DNA from: an uncultured Clostridia bacterium
Lineage (GTDB): Bacteria; Bacillota; Clostridia; UBA1381
Assembly: GCA_934489015.1 (NCBI GenBank)
Contig: CAKSSN010000015.1
Span: 1 to 63,623 of the forward strand
Reading direction: 5' to 3'
DNA: 63,623 nt
The notes under the pieces are model-generated. The model made no database searches. It was not told where the DNA came from and saw only the letters and a list, made by a program, of their open reading frames with translations. How positions within the stretch are numbered: position 1 is the first letter of the stretch; each line of letters begins with the position of its first letter. Below are positions 40,555 through 49,277 of the stretch, piece after piece. A program made the position numbers and the translations under genes.

Positions 40555-41895
40555 ATGGAAAAATACAACAACCTCAGAAATAAATACCCCGTTTTCAGTT
40601 TCAATTCATTTGATATTGAAAAAACAAATTCGGAAATTAAAATTACATATCACTTTACGGCGGAGGGACTTTCCGATTTTGCGCCGCAGTGGACTTTTCC
40701 GTGCAAAGAGGAATACACAGACGAGCTTTTGCCGTCTCTTGCGTTTAATTTGGGAATGGTTGAGCTTATAAGCTACTGGAAGCTGACCTGCTCCCACACC
40801 GTAAAAATAAAGTGCGCTTCTCTTTCTCAAAAGCAGCTGCTTTGGTGGAAAAAGCTTTATTTTAACGGGCTCGGCGAATTTTTTTACATAAACGGCATAA
40901 AGCCAGAATTTGAAAGCTTTATGAGCATTTACTCGGAGGGCACAGAATACGCTGCCGGAAGCGGCAAGAAAGTAAGCGGCGACGCGCTCGTTCCTGTCGG
41001 CGGCGGAAAAGACTCATCTGTTACGATAGAGCTTTTAAGAAGCTACCCTCACAAAAAGACGGCATATATAATAAATTCAAGGGGCGCTACCGAAGAAACA
41101 GTAAAAGCGGCGGAGCTTGACGCATACCGCGTACACAGAACGCTCGATAAAAATATGCTTGAGCTTAACAAACAAGGCTTTTTAAACGGCCACACGCCGT
41201 TTTCGGCGCTCGTTGCATTTTCTTCGCTTATATCGGCGAGAATTTGCGGCTGCGGTTATGTTGTGCTGTCAAACGAATCGAGTGCAAACGAGTCCACCGT
41301 AAGCGGCAGCTATGTAAATCATCAATATTCAAAAAGCTTTGAATTTGAAAGCGATTTTAACGAATACGAAAGCGAATTTATAAAAAGCGGCGTTAAGTAT
41401 TTCAGCCTTTTGCGCCCGATAAGCGAATATCAGATTGCAATGCTCTTTTCGCACTTTGAAAAATATCACGATATTTTCAGAAGCTGCAACAAAGGCAGCA
41501 AGCAGGATATATGGTGCGGCGCCTGCCCGAAATGCTTATTTGTTTTTCTGATAATGTCGCCGTTTCTGCCGCATGAAAAGCTATGTAAAATATTCGGGTG
41601 CGATATGACCGACAGCCCCGAAATGCTTGAGGACTTTAAAAAGCTCACCGGGCTTCTTCCCGAAAAGCCGTTTGAATGCGTCGGCAGCAGAGATGAAATA
41701 AATTTTGCCGTATGCGAAGCAATTAAAAGCTTTGGCGATAAAAAGCTTCCTTGTTTATTTGAATTTTACAAAAAAAGCAGACTGTATGATGAATATTCAC
41801 AAAGAGAAAATCCGTTTTTGACATATTATAATGAAAATAATATGCTTGATACGGAATTTGATAAAATACTAAAAAATGCGCTTCGGGGAGAGTAA
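40555..41895 (+). CDS. murL: Probable UDP-MurNAc-L-Ala-L-Glu epimerase (MurL)
   Basis: MurL, described in Xanthomonas, epimerises the terminal L-Glu of UDP-MurNAc-L-Ala-L-Glu to D-Glu with ATP. This 446-residue protein has a PP-loop GGGKDS (149-154), a long region with SNESSANESTV, the segment LRPISEYQIAMLFSHFEKYH, and a C321-x2-C324-x2-C327 motif (WCGACPKC). All agree with the family as I recall it. AAGGAG lies 5 nt before the ATG. The stop is 3 bp before murD, and this murL-murD pairing is the strongest support. If right, the organism can make D-Glu stem peptides without glutamate racemase. The alternative is an unrelated PP-loop ATPase. Confidence 0.75.
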   Translation: MEKYNNLRNKYPVFSFNSFDIEKTNSEIKITYHFTAEGLSDFAPQWTFPCKEEYTDELLPSLAFNLGMVELISYWKLTCSHTVKIKCASLSQKQLLWWKKLYFNGLGEFFYINGIKPEFESFMSIYSEGTEYAAGSGKKVSGDALVPVGGGKDSSVTIELLRSYPHKKTAYIINSRGATEETVKAAELDAYRVHRTLDKNMLELNKQGFLNGHTPFSALVAFSSLISARICGCGYVVLSNESSANESTVSGSYVNHQYSKSFEFESDFNEYESEFIKSGVKYFSLLRPISEYQIAMLFSHFEKYHDIFRSCNKGSKQDIWCGACPKCLFVFLIMSPFLPHEKLCKIFGCDMTDSPEMLEDFKKLTGLLPEKPFECVGSRDEINFAVCEAIKSFGDKKLPCLFEFYKKSRLYDEYSQRENPFLTYYNENNMLDTEFDKILKNALRGE

Positions 41896-41898
41896 TTT

Positions 41899-43170
41899 AT
41901 GTTAGATGAATGTGTAAAAAATCTTATCGCAGGGAAAAAGGTTCTTATAATGGGCTTCGGCAGAGAGGGAAAATCAACCTACAGAGTACTTAAAAAGGTA
42001 GGCGGATATTCTTCGCTCGCAATTGCCGACCTTATAAAGCAGGATGTTCCGGAAAAGTGCTTTTCGGGAGAAAATTATCAAAGAGCGGCGGCAAGCTACG
42101 ATATTGTTTTTAAAAGTCCGGGCGTTGTTCTCAGCGACAAATCAATGGCGGATAAGCTCACATCGCAAACAGACGTTGTTATGAAATGCATGAGGGATCG
42201 CATGATCGGAATAACAGGCACAAAGGGAAAAAGCACTACAACCGCCCTCATTTACCATGCGCTTAAAACAAACGGATTTAACGCGCACCTTATGGGAAAC
42301 ATAGGAATACCTGCCTTTGAAGCGGCTGAAGAGCTTGCGTGCGACGCGCTTTTGGTTTATGAGCTTTCATGCCATCAGCTTGAATTTGCAAAATATTCTC
42401 CGCATATCGGCGTTCTTCTAAATATTTATCCGGAGCACCTTGACCATTACGGAAGCTTTGAGGCATACGAAGCGGCAAAGAAAAATATCTATAAGAAAAT
42501 GGGTAAGGACGACTTTCTGTTCTGCGCAAAGGAGATATGCCCCGATGGCGACTTTAAAAAGACAACCTTTTCAATGACAGATAAAACAGCCGATTTTTAT
42601 ATTGGAGATGATAAAGGTCTTTCGGGCAGCTCTCTTATCGGTATACACAACATGTACAATGCGGCGATTGCACGCGAAGTGTGCGCAGCTGCCGGGCTTG
42701 ACCGCGATAAATTTAACACATCGCTTAAAACCTTTAAAACGCTTCCGCACAGGCTTGAAATGTTTGCCGAAATAAACGGCGTCAGATATTTTGATGACTC
42801 CATCTCAACAATTCCGGAAACCACCGTTCAGGCGCTCGAAAGCATAGAAAACGTCGGAACACTTCTTCTCGGCGGAATGGATAGGCATATTGACCTTAGC
42901 GTAATATGCGACTATCTTATTAAAAACCCCGTAAAAAGAATTATTCTCATGCCCGACACCGGCAAAAGAATTTATAAAAAGCTTAAAGGGAACATATCCT
43001 CCGAGCTGATTGAAGCCGCAACGCTCAAAGAAGCGGCAAAAATCGCAAAAGCAGCTACGGCTCCCGGAGAAGCCTGCCTTTTGTCGCCGGCTGCCGCAAG
43101 CTACGGCTTTTTTGAAAATTTTGAAGAGCGCGGCGAAAAATTTAAAAAGTATATTTTGCAGGAAAGCTGA
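41899..43170 (+). CDS. murD: MurD-type ligase, probably L-glutamate-adding (MurD2)
   Basis: The 423-residue Mur ligase has the ATP loop GITGTKGKSTTT (104-115), SCHQLE and NIYPEHLDHYGS, so catalysis is intact. In classical MurD the D-Glu region reads NDSKATN. Here it reads DDSISTIPE (299-307), followed by TTVQAL. This change fits MurD2, which adds L-Glu to UDP-MurNAc-L-Ala before MurL inverts it. The gene starts 3 bp after murL, so the two products are made together. Substrate choice is inferred, and a normal D-Glu ligase is not excluded. Confidence 0.85.
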   Translation: MLDECVKNLIAGKKVLIMGFGREGKSTYRVLKKVGGYSSLAIADLIKQDVPEKCFSGENYQRAAASYDIVFKSPGVVLSDKSMADKLTSQTDVVMKCMRDRMIGITGTKGKSTTTALIYHALKTNGFNAHLMGNIGIPAFEAAEELACDALLVYELSCHQLEFAKYSPHIGVLLNIYPEHLDHYGSFEAYEAAKKNIYKKMGKDDFLFCAKEICPDGDFKKTTFSMTDKTADFYIGDDKGLSGSSLIGIHNMYNAAIAREVCAAAGLDRDKFNTSLKTFKTLPHRLEMFAEINGVRYFDDSISTIPETTVQALESIENVGTLLLGGMDRHIDLSVICDYLIKNPVKRIILMPDTGKRIYKKLKGNISSELIEAATLKEAAKIAKAATAPGEACLLSPAAASYGFFENFEERGEKFKKYILQES

Positions 43171-43255
43171 AATAAGGTTTGTTAAATAAAAGCACCGATT
43201 TGTTAAAAAAGTGTTCACAAACTTTTTCTTAGATGTTTACTTTTTATTCATACGC

Positions 43256-43283
43256 ATGTCAAAATCATGTTGTATGATATAAC
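43256..43283 (+). promoter_or_regulatory. Probable promoter of htrA
   Basis: ATGTCA (43256-43261), 16 bp ending TATGA, TATAAC (43278-43283). The match is moderate, and no CIRCE or CtsR site was seen. Confidence 0.45.
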
Positions 43284-43359
43284 TATAAAAAGAAAAAAGG
43301 ATAGATGAACATATTCTTTGGAGTCATTTCCGAAAGATATTTTACAAGGAGGAATTATT

Positions 43360-44628
43360 ATGAAGACGTATCCTTACACAGAATCGACTGATATGGTTGT
43401 TTATGAAAGCAAAGCGAAAAATAAGAAAAAGTCAAGACTTTGGCTTGCTTGTCTAAGCTCGGCTCTCGCGGCAAGTATTTTCACAGGCGGGATTGTCGGT
43501 TCGGGAATGTATATCATGAATAAGAACTCTCAGTCAAAGCAGATAAATTGGAGCTCTCAGACAGATAATGCAAAAACCGGCGAAGGACTTTCTCAGATAA
43601 CCGCAACGGCGGATAACGGAAAGCAGGTTCTTACCACTCCGGAAATTGCCAAAAAGGTAGGTCCGAGTGTTGTTGGAGTTATAAACAAAACTAAAGTTCA
43701 GCCGCAGAAATTTTACGATCCGTTCAGCGGCAGATATTATTACTATAATAATCAGCAGTCGGGAGACGGCAGCGACGTTGTTGAACAGGGCAGCGGCTCC
43801 GGCGTTATTATAACAACAAGCGGCTATATCGTAACAAATCAGCACGTTATTGATAACGCAACCGAGATAAGCGTAATACTCAATTCCGGTGAGGAATATT
43901 CGGCAAAGCTTGTCGGTCAGGATACAAAAACCGATATTGCCGTTTTGAAAATCGACACCGATAAGGAGCTTACGGCGGCAACGCTCGGAGATTCATCTGC
44001 AGTTGAGGTCGGCGACCTTGCGGTTGCTATAGGTAATCCGCTCGGCCAGGAATTTGCCGGAACAACAACTCAGGGAATTATCAGCGCGGTAAACAGAACA
44101 ATGACAATCGAAAACAGAACATATAACCTTTTGCAGACAGACGCCGCAATAAACAGCGGTAACTCAGGCGGTGCTCTTATAAACAAGTACGGCGAGGTTA
44201 TCGGTATCAACTCTGTTAAGCTTTCGCAGGCGGGTGTTGAGGGTCTTGGATTTGCAATTGCAATCTCCGAAGTTAAGCCGATTATAGATGATCTTATTTC
44301 AAACGGCTATGTAAAGGGTCGTCCGCTCGTTGGTATAACAGTTGCGGAAACAAGATACGGTCTGTTTGTATCGGGCGTTTCCGAAGGCACAGGCGCAGAA
44401 GCTGCCGGTCTTAAGGAGGGCGACATGATTTCAAAGGTTGACGGTCAGGCCGTTAAGTCATCGGAAGAGCTTAACAAAATAAGAGATACAAAGAAACCGG
44501 GCGACACGCTTAAATTCACAATTATGCGTGACGGCGAGCTTAAAGATGTTGATGTCAAGCTTTCAGAAAGCAAGGACGAGTCAAAGAGCAGCGATGACCA
44601 AAACGCTTCCTCAAATACGGGGAAATAA
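43360..44628 (+). CDS. htrA: Membrane-anchored HtrA/DegP-type serine protease
   Basis: HtrA degrades or refolds damaged proteins outside the membrane. The 422-residue protein has a cytosolic basic N-terminus, one membrane helix (about 27-52), a trypsin-like domain with triad H162 (TNQHVID), D192 (KTDIAVLK) and S269 (GNSGGAL), and one PDZ domain (about 320-410). A Ser/Gln/Asn-rich linker joins membrane and protease. The start at 43360 is supported by AGGAGG 7 nt upstream. It stands alone downstream of the mur cluster, with its own promoter. Confidence 0.93.
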   Translation: MKTYPYTESTDMVVYESKAKNKKKSRLWLACLSSALAASIFTGGIVGSGMYIMNKNSQSKQINWSSQTDNAKTGEGLSQITATADNGKQVLTTPEIAKKVGPSVVGVINKTKVQPQKFYDPFSGRYYYYNNQQSGDGSDVVEQGSGSGVIITTSGYIVTNQHVIDNATEISVILNSGEEYSAKLVGQDTKTDIAVLKIDTDKELTAATLGDSSAVEVGDLAVAIGNPLGQEFAGTTTQGIISAVNRTMTIENRTYNLLQTDAAINSGNSGGALINKYGEVIGINSVKLSQAGVEGLGFAIAISEVKPIIDDLISNGYVKGRPLVGITVAETRYGLFVSGVSEGTGAEAAGLKEGDMISKVDGQAVKSSEELNKIRDTKKPGDTLKFTIMRDGELKDVDVKLSESKDESKSSDDQNASSNTGK

Positions 44629-44818
44629 TTAAACACGTCAGTCAACTGATGTGACAATAAATAATGCTATACAGTTTTAATTGATATTGGTGCGAAAGCA
44701 CCGAAACCATCCTTTTTTTCATAAAGCGGCGGCGCTCATACGCGCTGCCGCGCCCTACCCCCCTTTTTTATTAAAGGCTATGAAAAACAAAAATATCAGT
44801 TATCCTTAAAGTATATAA
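44629..44818 (+). other. Region downstream of htrA with a GC-rich hairpin
   Basis: No ORF is supported. GGTGC-GAAA-GCACC forms a small GNRA-looped hairpin near 44690. GCGGCGGCGC (44726-44735) pairs with GCGCTGCCGC (44742-44751), a stable 10-bp stem with one wobble, followed 12 nt later by T6. They may together end htrA transcription. Confidence 0.5.
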
Positions 44819-44860
44819 GAAAGCGATCGTGCAAAGCGCGCGGTTGCTTTCTTCTTTTTA
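44819..44860 (+). terminator. Terminator upstream of the rhodanese/PP-loop gene
   Basis: GAAAGCGATCG (44819-44829) pairs with CGGTTGCTTTC (44841-44851, two G-T pairs) and is followed by TTCTTTTTA. Confidence 0.8.
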
Positions 44861-44904
44861 TGATTTATCCCTATCAGAAAAGTATGAAAATCACAGTGCG
44901 CATA

Positions 44905-44933
44905 TTGACACAGCCAAAAATAAGTGCTATAAT
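44905..44933 (+). promoter_or_regulatory. Consensus sigma-A promoter of the sulfur-modification genes
   Basis: TTGACA (44905-44910), 17 bp ending AGTGC, TATAAT (44928-44933). Confidence 0.88.
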
Positions 44934-44979
44934 ATAATATATAAATACAGGCTGTAAGCCTTTAACTACGAGGGACACA

Positions 44980-46110
44980 ATGGAAATAACACTGAAAAGC
45001 TTAAAAGCACTAAAGCCTGAGGAATGTCAGATTGTTGATATTCGCTCGGACACATCATTTGAATACGGCTCTATCGACAATGCAGTAAATATTCCCCTGT
45101 CGGATTTTGATAAAAGCGCACTTGACAAAAGCAAAAAAATAATACTATACTGTAAGGTCGGGCTGCTGAGCCAAAATCTTGCGGAGGAGCTATGCTGCGA
45201 CGGCTATGAGGCATACAGCCTTAAAGACGGATATATGGGCTGGCTGAGGGAAAAAATCGAGCTTGAGGACAAAAATGCGGCTTTTCTTGACAGAGCGGAA
45301 AAAAGCATAAGAAAAAAATTTCACAAGGAGCTTTTCACAAAATTTGCACGCGCCATAAACGAATATGAGCTTGTCTGCGAAAACGATAAAATAGCGGTCT
45401 GCATATCCGGCGGCAAAGACTCAATGCTTATGGCAAAGCTTTTTCAGGAGCTTAAAAGACATAATAAATTTGATTTTTCACTTGTTTTTCTCGTAATGGA
45501 TCCGGGCTACAGCAAGGAAAACAGAGAGATTATAGAGCATAACGCAAAAATTTTAAATATACCGATAACAATTTTTGAAAGCACTATTTTTGACAGCGTA
45601 TACAACATAGAAAAATCGCCCTGCTACGTCTGCGCAAGAATGCGGCGCGGCTACCTTTACTCAAAGGCAAAGGAGCTCGGCTGCAACAAAATAGCGCTCG
45701 GTCACCACTATGATGACGTTATCGAAACAATTTTAATGGGCATGCTCTACGGCGGACAAATTCAAACCATGATGCCGAAGCTCAAAAGTACAAATTTTGA
45801 GGGTATGGAGCTTATTCGTCCTATGTATCAGATACGCGAGAACGATATTAAGCGCTGGCGCGACTATAACGACCTGCACTTTATCCAGTGCGCCTGCAAA
45901 TTTACCGACACCTGCACATCAGAGGCTTGTCTTACATCAAGCCGCACGGGCTCAAAACGCCTTGAAACAAAGCATATAATCGCAAAGCTTAAGGAAAGCA
46001 ACCCATTTATAGAAAGCAATATTTTCAAGAGCGTGCAGAACGTAAATCTCGAAACGGTAATTGAATACAAGGACAAGAACGGACGTCATTCATTTTTGGA
46101 AAACTATTAA
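44980..46110 (+). CDS. Rhodanese-PP-loop ATPase fusion (TtcA-like)
   Basis: The 376-residue protein fuses a rhodanese domain (about 5-92, persulfide cysteine C58 in LYCKVGLLS) to an N-type PP-loop ATPase (SGGKDS at 143-148) of the TtcA/TilS group. C215-x2-C218 (PCYVCARM), which in TtcA binds iron-sulfur cluster or thiolates tRNA, is present, and further cysteines occur in FIQCACKFTDTC. It could carry its own sulfur donor for tRNA thiolation, for example 2-thiocytidine. GAGGG precedes the ATG. The next gene encodes a tRNA t6A dehydratase, which supports a tRNA modification role. Confidence 0.8.
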   Translation: MEITLKSLKALKPEECQIVDIRSDTSFEYGSIDNAVNIPLSDFDKSALDKSKKIILYCKVGLLSQNLAEELCCDGYEAYSLKDGYMGWLREKIELEDKNAAFLDRAEKSIRKKFHKELFTKFARAINEYELVCENDKIAVCISGGKDSMLMAKLFQELKRHNKFDFSLVFLVMDPGYSKENREIIEHNAKILNIPITIFESTIFDSVYNIEKSPCYVCARMRRGYLYSKAKELGCNKIALGHHYDDVIETILMGMLYGGQIQTMMPKLKSTNFEGMELIRPMYQIRENDIKRWRDYNDLHFIQCACKFTDTCTSEACLTSSRTGSKRLETKHIIAKLKESNPFIESNIFKSVQNVNLETVIEYKDKNGRHSFLENY

Positions 46111-46120
46111 CGGAGGACTT

Positions 46121-46840
46121 ATGCAATTTTCAAGAACAGAGCTTATTTTAGGCAGTGAGGCAATGCAAAAGCTGAAAGATGCGCGCGTCGCGGTATTCGG
46201 GATAGGCGGAGTAGGCGGCTATACCGTTGAAGCGCTCGTAAGAAGCGGTATAGGAGCTATTGACATAATAGACAACGATACAGTTTGTCTTTCAAACCTT
46301 AACAGGCAGATTATCGCAACACATAAAACTCTCGGTATGTACAAGGTTGACGCGGCAAAGGAGCGTATTTTGGATATTAATCCCGACATAGAGGTAACAG
46401 CATACAAAACCTTTTATCTTCCGGAAACGGAGGATCAGTTTGATTTTACGAAATACGACTATATCGTTGACGCAATTGACACAGTGTCGGGAAAAATCGC
46501 GCTTGCCGTAAATGCACAAAAGGCAGGCACTCCAATCATAAGCTCAATGGGAGCCGGGAACAAGATAAATGCGGATAAATTTGAAGTAGCCGACATTTAC
46601 GAAACCTCCGTCTGCCCTCTTGCGCGCGTTATGAGAACGGAGCTGAAAAAAAGAGGAATTAAAAAGCTAAAGGTTGTGTATTCAAAGGAAAAGCCGATTA
46701 CGCCGCTTGAAAATGTTCAGACGGACGCATCCGCCAAGCGCCGACAGACACCCGGAAGCTGCGCTTTTGTGCCGTCTGTTGCCGGGCTTATAATTGCCGG
46801 AGAGATTATTAAAGATATAACGGGAGCTGAAAACAAATGA
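46121..46840 (+). CDS. tcdA: tRNA threonylcarbamoyladenosine dehydratase
   Basis: TcdA cyclises t6A37 to ct6A in ANN-decoding tRNAs using ATP. The 239-residue E1/ThiF-like protein has VFGIGGVGGYTVEALVRSG (about 26-44), the loop NLNRQI and the C-terminal TPGSCAFVPSVAGL typical of TcdA (CsdL). GGAGG lies 4 nt before the ATG at 46121; an open frame extends into the preceding gene but without support. It lies 10 bp after the rhodanese fusion and overlaps the LysR gene by 4 bp (ATGA). Confidence 0.9.
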   Translation: MQFSRTELILGSEAMQKLKDARVAVFGIGGVGGYTVEALVRSGIGAIDIIDNDTVCLSNLNRQIIATHKTLGMYKVDAAKERILDINPDIEVTAYKTFYLPETEDQFDFTKYDYIVDAIDTVSGKIALAVNAQKAGTPIISSMGAGNKINADKFEVADIYETSVCPLARVMRTELKKRGIKKLKVVYSKEKPITPLENVQTDASAKRRQTPGSCAFVPSVAGLIIAGEIIKDITGAENK

Positions 46841-47757
46841 CATTGCAGCAGATTTTATATGTTATTACCATTTCGCGCTGCGGCTCTATGAACAAGGCGG
46901 CGCAGGAGCTTTTTATATCGCAGCCGTCGCTTACAAATGCAGTAAAGGAGCTTGAAAAAGAAGTTGGTATAACCATTTTCCGCAGAAGCGGCAAGGGCAC
47001 GGCCGCAACGGCAGAGGGCGAGGAATTTTTGACATACGCGCGGCAGCTTTATCAGCAATATGAGCTTTTAAGCGGAAGATACATAAACCCGTCGGAAATA
47101 AAACGAAAATTCGGTGTATCATCTCAGCATTATTCCTTTGCCGTTAAGGCTTTTGTTGAAACGGTAAAGCAGTTTGATATGAAAAAATACGAATTTGCAA
47201 TGCGCGAAGAAAAAACAGCAGAGGTTATAAGCGACGTAAGCAGCTTCAAAAGCGAAATTGGTATACTTTATATAAACGATTTTAATCGAAAAATAATACA
47301 AAAAATGCTGAGTGAAAATGACCTTGAATTTTTGCCGCTTATAAATTGCAGCGCGTATGTGTACATATGGAAAAACCATCCGCTTGCAAAAAATGAGTCA
47401 ATTTCCTTTGATGAGCTGAAAAAATATCCGTGCCTGTCATTTGAGCAGGGCGAGAAAGGGTCGTTTTATTTTGCCGAAGAAATACTCAGCACAAACGAAT
47501 ATCCGCGCATTATAAAAGCAACCGACCGCTCTACAATGCTTAACCTAATGGTAGGTCTTAACGGATATACGCTCTGCTCCGGAATAATCTGCGAGGAGCT
47601 AAACGGCAGCGACTATATCGCGGTGCCTTACCGCTCGGATGCGGATAATCCGAACGAAACAATGACAATAGGCTGCATTGTAAAGAAAAACAGTCCGCTC
47701 AGCCCTATCGGAGAAACATATGTAAAGGAATTAAAAAAATATTTAAAATGCACATAA
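46837..47757 (+). CDS. LysR-family transcriptional regulator
   Basis: The 306-residue regulator has an N-terminal winged helix (ISRCGSMNKAAQELFISQPSLTNAVKELEKEVG, about 12-44) and a LysR substrate-binding domain. Its start overlaps the tcdA stop (ATGA), so it belongs to that operon. Because the next gene is an O-acetylhomoserine sulfhydrylase with its own promoter and an inverted repeat in the leader, control of sulfur amino acid synthesis is likely but not shown. It is followed by a terminator that includes its stop codon. Confidence 0.88.
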   Translation: MTLQQILYVITISRCGSMNKAAQELFISQPSLTNAVKELEKEVGITIFRRSGKGTAATAEGEEFLTYARQLYQQYELLSGRYINPSEIKRKFGVSSQHYSFAVKAFVETVKQFDMKKYEFAMREEKTAEVISDVSSFKSEIGILYINDFNRKIIQKMLSENDLEFLPLINCSAYVYIWKNHPLAKNESISFDELKKYPCLSFEQGEKGSFYFAEEILSTNEYPRIIKATDRSTMLNLMVGLNGYTLCSGIICEELNGSDYIAVPYRSDADNPNETMTIGCIVKKNSPLSPIGETYVKELKKYLKCT

Positions 47758-47795
47758 GGAGTTATAGCTTTACGTTATAACTCCTTATAATTTTT
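47756..47795 (+). terminator. Terminator after the LysR gene
   Basis: AAGGAGTTATA (47756-47766) pairs perfectly with TATAACTCCTT (47776-47786), 9-nt loop, followed by ATAATTTTT. It overlaps the last bases of the stop codon. Confidence 0.88.
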
Positions 47796-47801
47796 ATGTA
47801 T

Positions 47802-47830
47802 TTGACATTTTAAAAGCTTTGTGATATAAT
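47802..47830 (+). promoter_or_regulatory. Consensus sigma-A promoter of the O-acetylhomoserine sulfhydrylase gene
   Basis: TTGACA (47802-47807), 17 bp ending TGTGA, TATAAT (47825-47830). Confidence 0.9.
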
Positions 47831-47833
47831 ATA

Positions 47834-47875
47834 CCTATCAAACAGATAGGAATTGTGTGATTGCATATAATCACA
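47834..47875 (+). promoter_or_regulatory. Two inverted repeats between promoter and sulfhydrylase gene
   Basis: CCTATC/GATAGG (47834-47850, 5-nt loop) starts at the predicted transcription start. TGTGATT/AATCACA (47856-47875) follows. They could be operators for the neighbouring LysR regulator or RNA hairpins; neither has a T-run. Confidence 0.45.
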
Positions 47876-47901
47876 ATGTTAAAATCAAGGAGGAATTTAA
47901 A

Positions 47902-49194
47902 ATGGCAGACAAAAAATACAGATTTGAAACATTACAGGTTCAGGCAGGTCAGGAAAATCCCGATCCGGCAACAGACGCAAGAGCGGTACCGATTTATGCG
48001 TCAACGTCTTTCGTTTTCCATAACTCTCAGCACGCCGCTGACAGATTTGGTCTTCGCGACGCAGGCAACATTTACGGAAGACTTACAAACCCGACTCAAA
48101 GCGTATTTGAAGAAAGAATTGCCGCTCTTGAGGGCGGCTCGGCAGCACTCGGAGTATCGGCAGGCGCAGCTGCAATAAATTATACAATTCAGGCACTTGC
48201 AAAAGCAGGTGAGCATATTGTAGCTTCAAAGACAATTTACGGAGGAACATATAATCTTCTTGCGCATACACTCCCTCTTACATCGGGAATTACAACAACC
48301 TTTGTAGACCCCGACGACGAGAACGCTTTTGAAAGCGCTATCAAGCCCGAAACAAAGGCGCTTTATATCGAAACGCTCGGCAACCCTAACTCGAACATAG
48401 CCGATATTGAAGAAATAGCAAAAATCGCGCACAGGCATAATATTCCGCTTGTGGTTGACTCAACCTTTGCAACGCCTTATCTTGTTCGCCCTATCGAATA
48501 TGGCGCCGACATAGTTGTACACAGCGCAACGAAATTTATCGGCGGTCACGGAACGGCAATAGGCGGTGTTATTGTTGACGGCGGAACATTTGACTGGAAG
48601 GCTTCGGGAAAATATCCGTGGATTTCAGAGCCAAACCCGTCATATCACGGAATAAGCTTTTCGGACACTGCCGGCGCTGCTGCATTTGCAACATATATAA
48701 GAGCTATTCTGCTTCGTGACACAGGCTCGACAATCTCGCCGTTTCATGCATTTTTGTTCCTGCAGGGACTTGAAACGCTTTCTCTTAGAGTTGAGCGCCA
48801 TGTTTCAAACGCTCTTAAAATCGTTGAATATCTCAATAATCATCCGCAGGTTGAAGCTGTTCATCATCCGTCGCTCGAAACAGAGCCGAGCCATAAGCTT
48901 TATAAAAAATATTTCCCGAACGGCGGTGGATCAATATTCACGTTTGAAATTAAGGGCGACGATAAAACAGCGCAGAAATTTATTGATAACCTCAGAATTT
49001 TCTCACTGCTTGCAAATGTTGCGGACGTTAAATCGCTTGTAATTCATCCGGCTTCAACAACTCATTCGCAGCTTTCCGAAGCCGAGCTTGCAGAGCAGGG
49101 TATTAAGCCGAATACAATCAGATTTTCTATAGGTATAGAAAATATCAACGATCTTTTGGAAGCTCTTGACGACGCTTTTGAGGCTGTTAAATAA
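47902..49194 (+). CDS. O-acetylhomoserine sulfhydrylase (PLP enzyme)
   Basis: The 430-residue enzyme makes homocysteine from O-acetylhomoserine and sulfide. Signatures of the Cys/Met metabolism PLP family are present: YGRLTNPT, VVDSTFATPYLVRP and the PLP lysine K211 in HSATKFIGGHG. The insertion SYHG and the SLLANVADVKSLVIHPASTTH segment favour the sulfhydrylase group over cystathionine synthases. AAGGAGG precedes the ATG at 47902; the frame is open 15 codons upstream without support. Its product feeds the cobalamin-dependent methionine synthase at 11861-14239. Confidence 0.93.
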   Translation: MADKKYRFETLQVQAGQENPDPATDARAVPIYASTSFVFHNSQHAADRFGLRDAGNIYGRLTNPTQSVFEERIAALEGGSAALGVSAGAAAINYTIQALAKAGEHIVASKTIYGGTYNLLAHTLPLTSGITTTFVDPDDENAFESAIKPETKALYIETLGNPNSNIADIEEIAKIAHRHNIPLVVDSTFATPYLVRPIEYGADIVVHSATKFIGGHGTAIGGVIVDGGTFDWKASGKYPWISEPNPSYHGISFSDTAGAAAFATYIRAILLRDTGSTISPFHAFLFLQGLETLSLRVERHVSNALKIVEYLNNHPQVEAVHHPSLETEPSHKLYKKYFPNGGGSIFTFEIKGDDKTAQKFIDNLRIFSLLANVADVKSLVIHPASTTHSQLSEAELAEQGIKPNTIRFSIGIENINDLLEALDDAFEAVK

Positions 49195-49228
49195 AGCGAT
49201 TTAGCATTATTATATATATCCGTAAAAT

Positions 49229-49274
49229 AAAATCACAGTGGCATACCGAAAACCGATATGCCTCTGTGATTTTT
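49229..49274. terminator. Bidirectional terminator between sulfhydrylase and CDF genes
   Basis: AAAATCACAG pairs with CTGTGATTTT, and GGCATA with TATGCC inside, leaving T-runs on both strands. Confidence 0.88.
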
Positions 49275-49277
49275 ATA

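Noticed and set aside
47831..47901. T-box or SAM riboswitch before the sulfhydrylase gene
   Set aside because: The leader is only about 65 nt and has neither a T-box sequence nor a four-way SAM fold.
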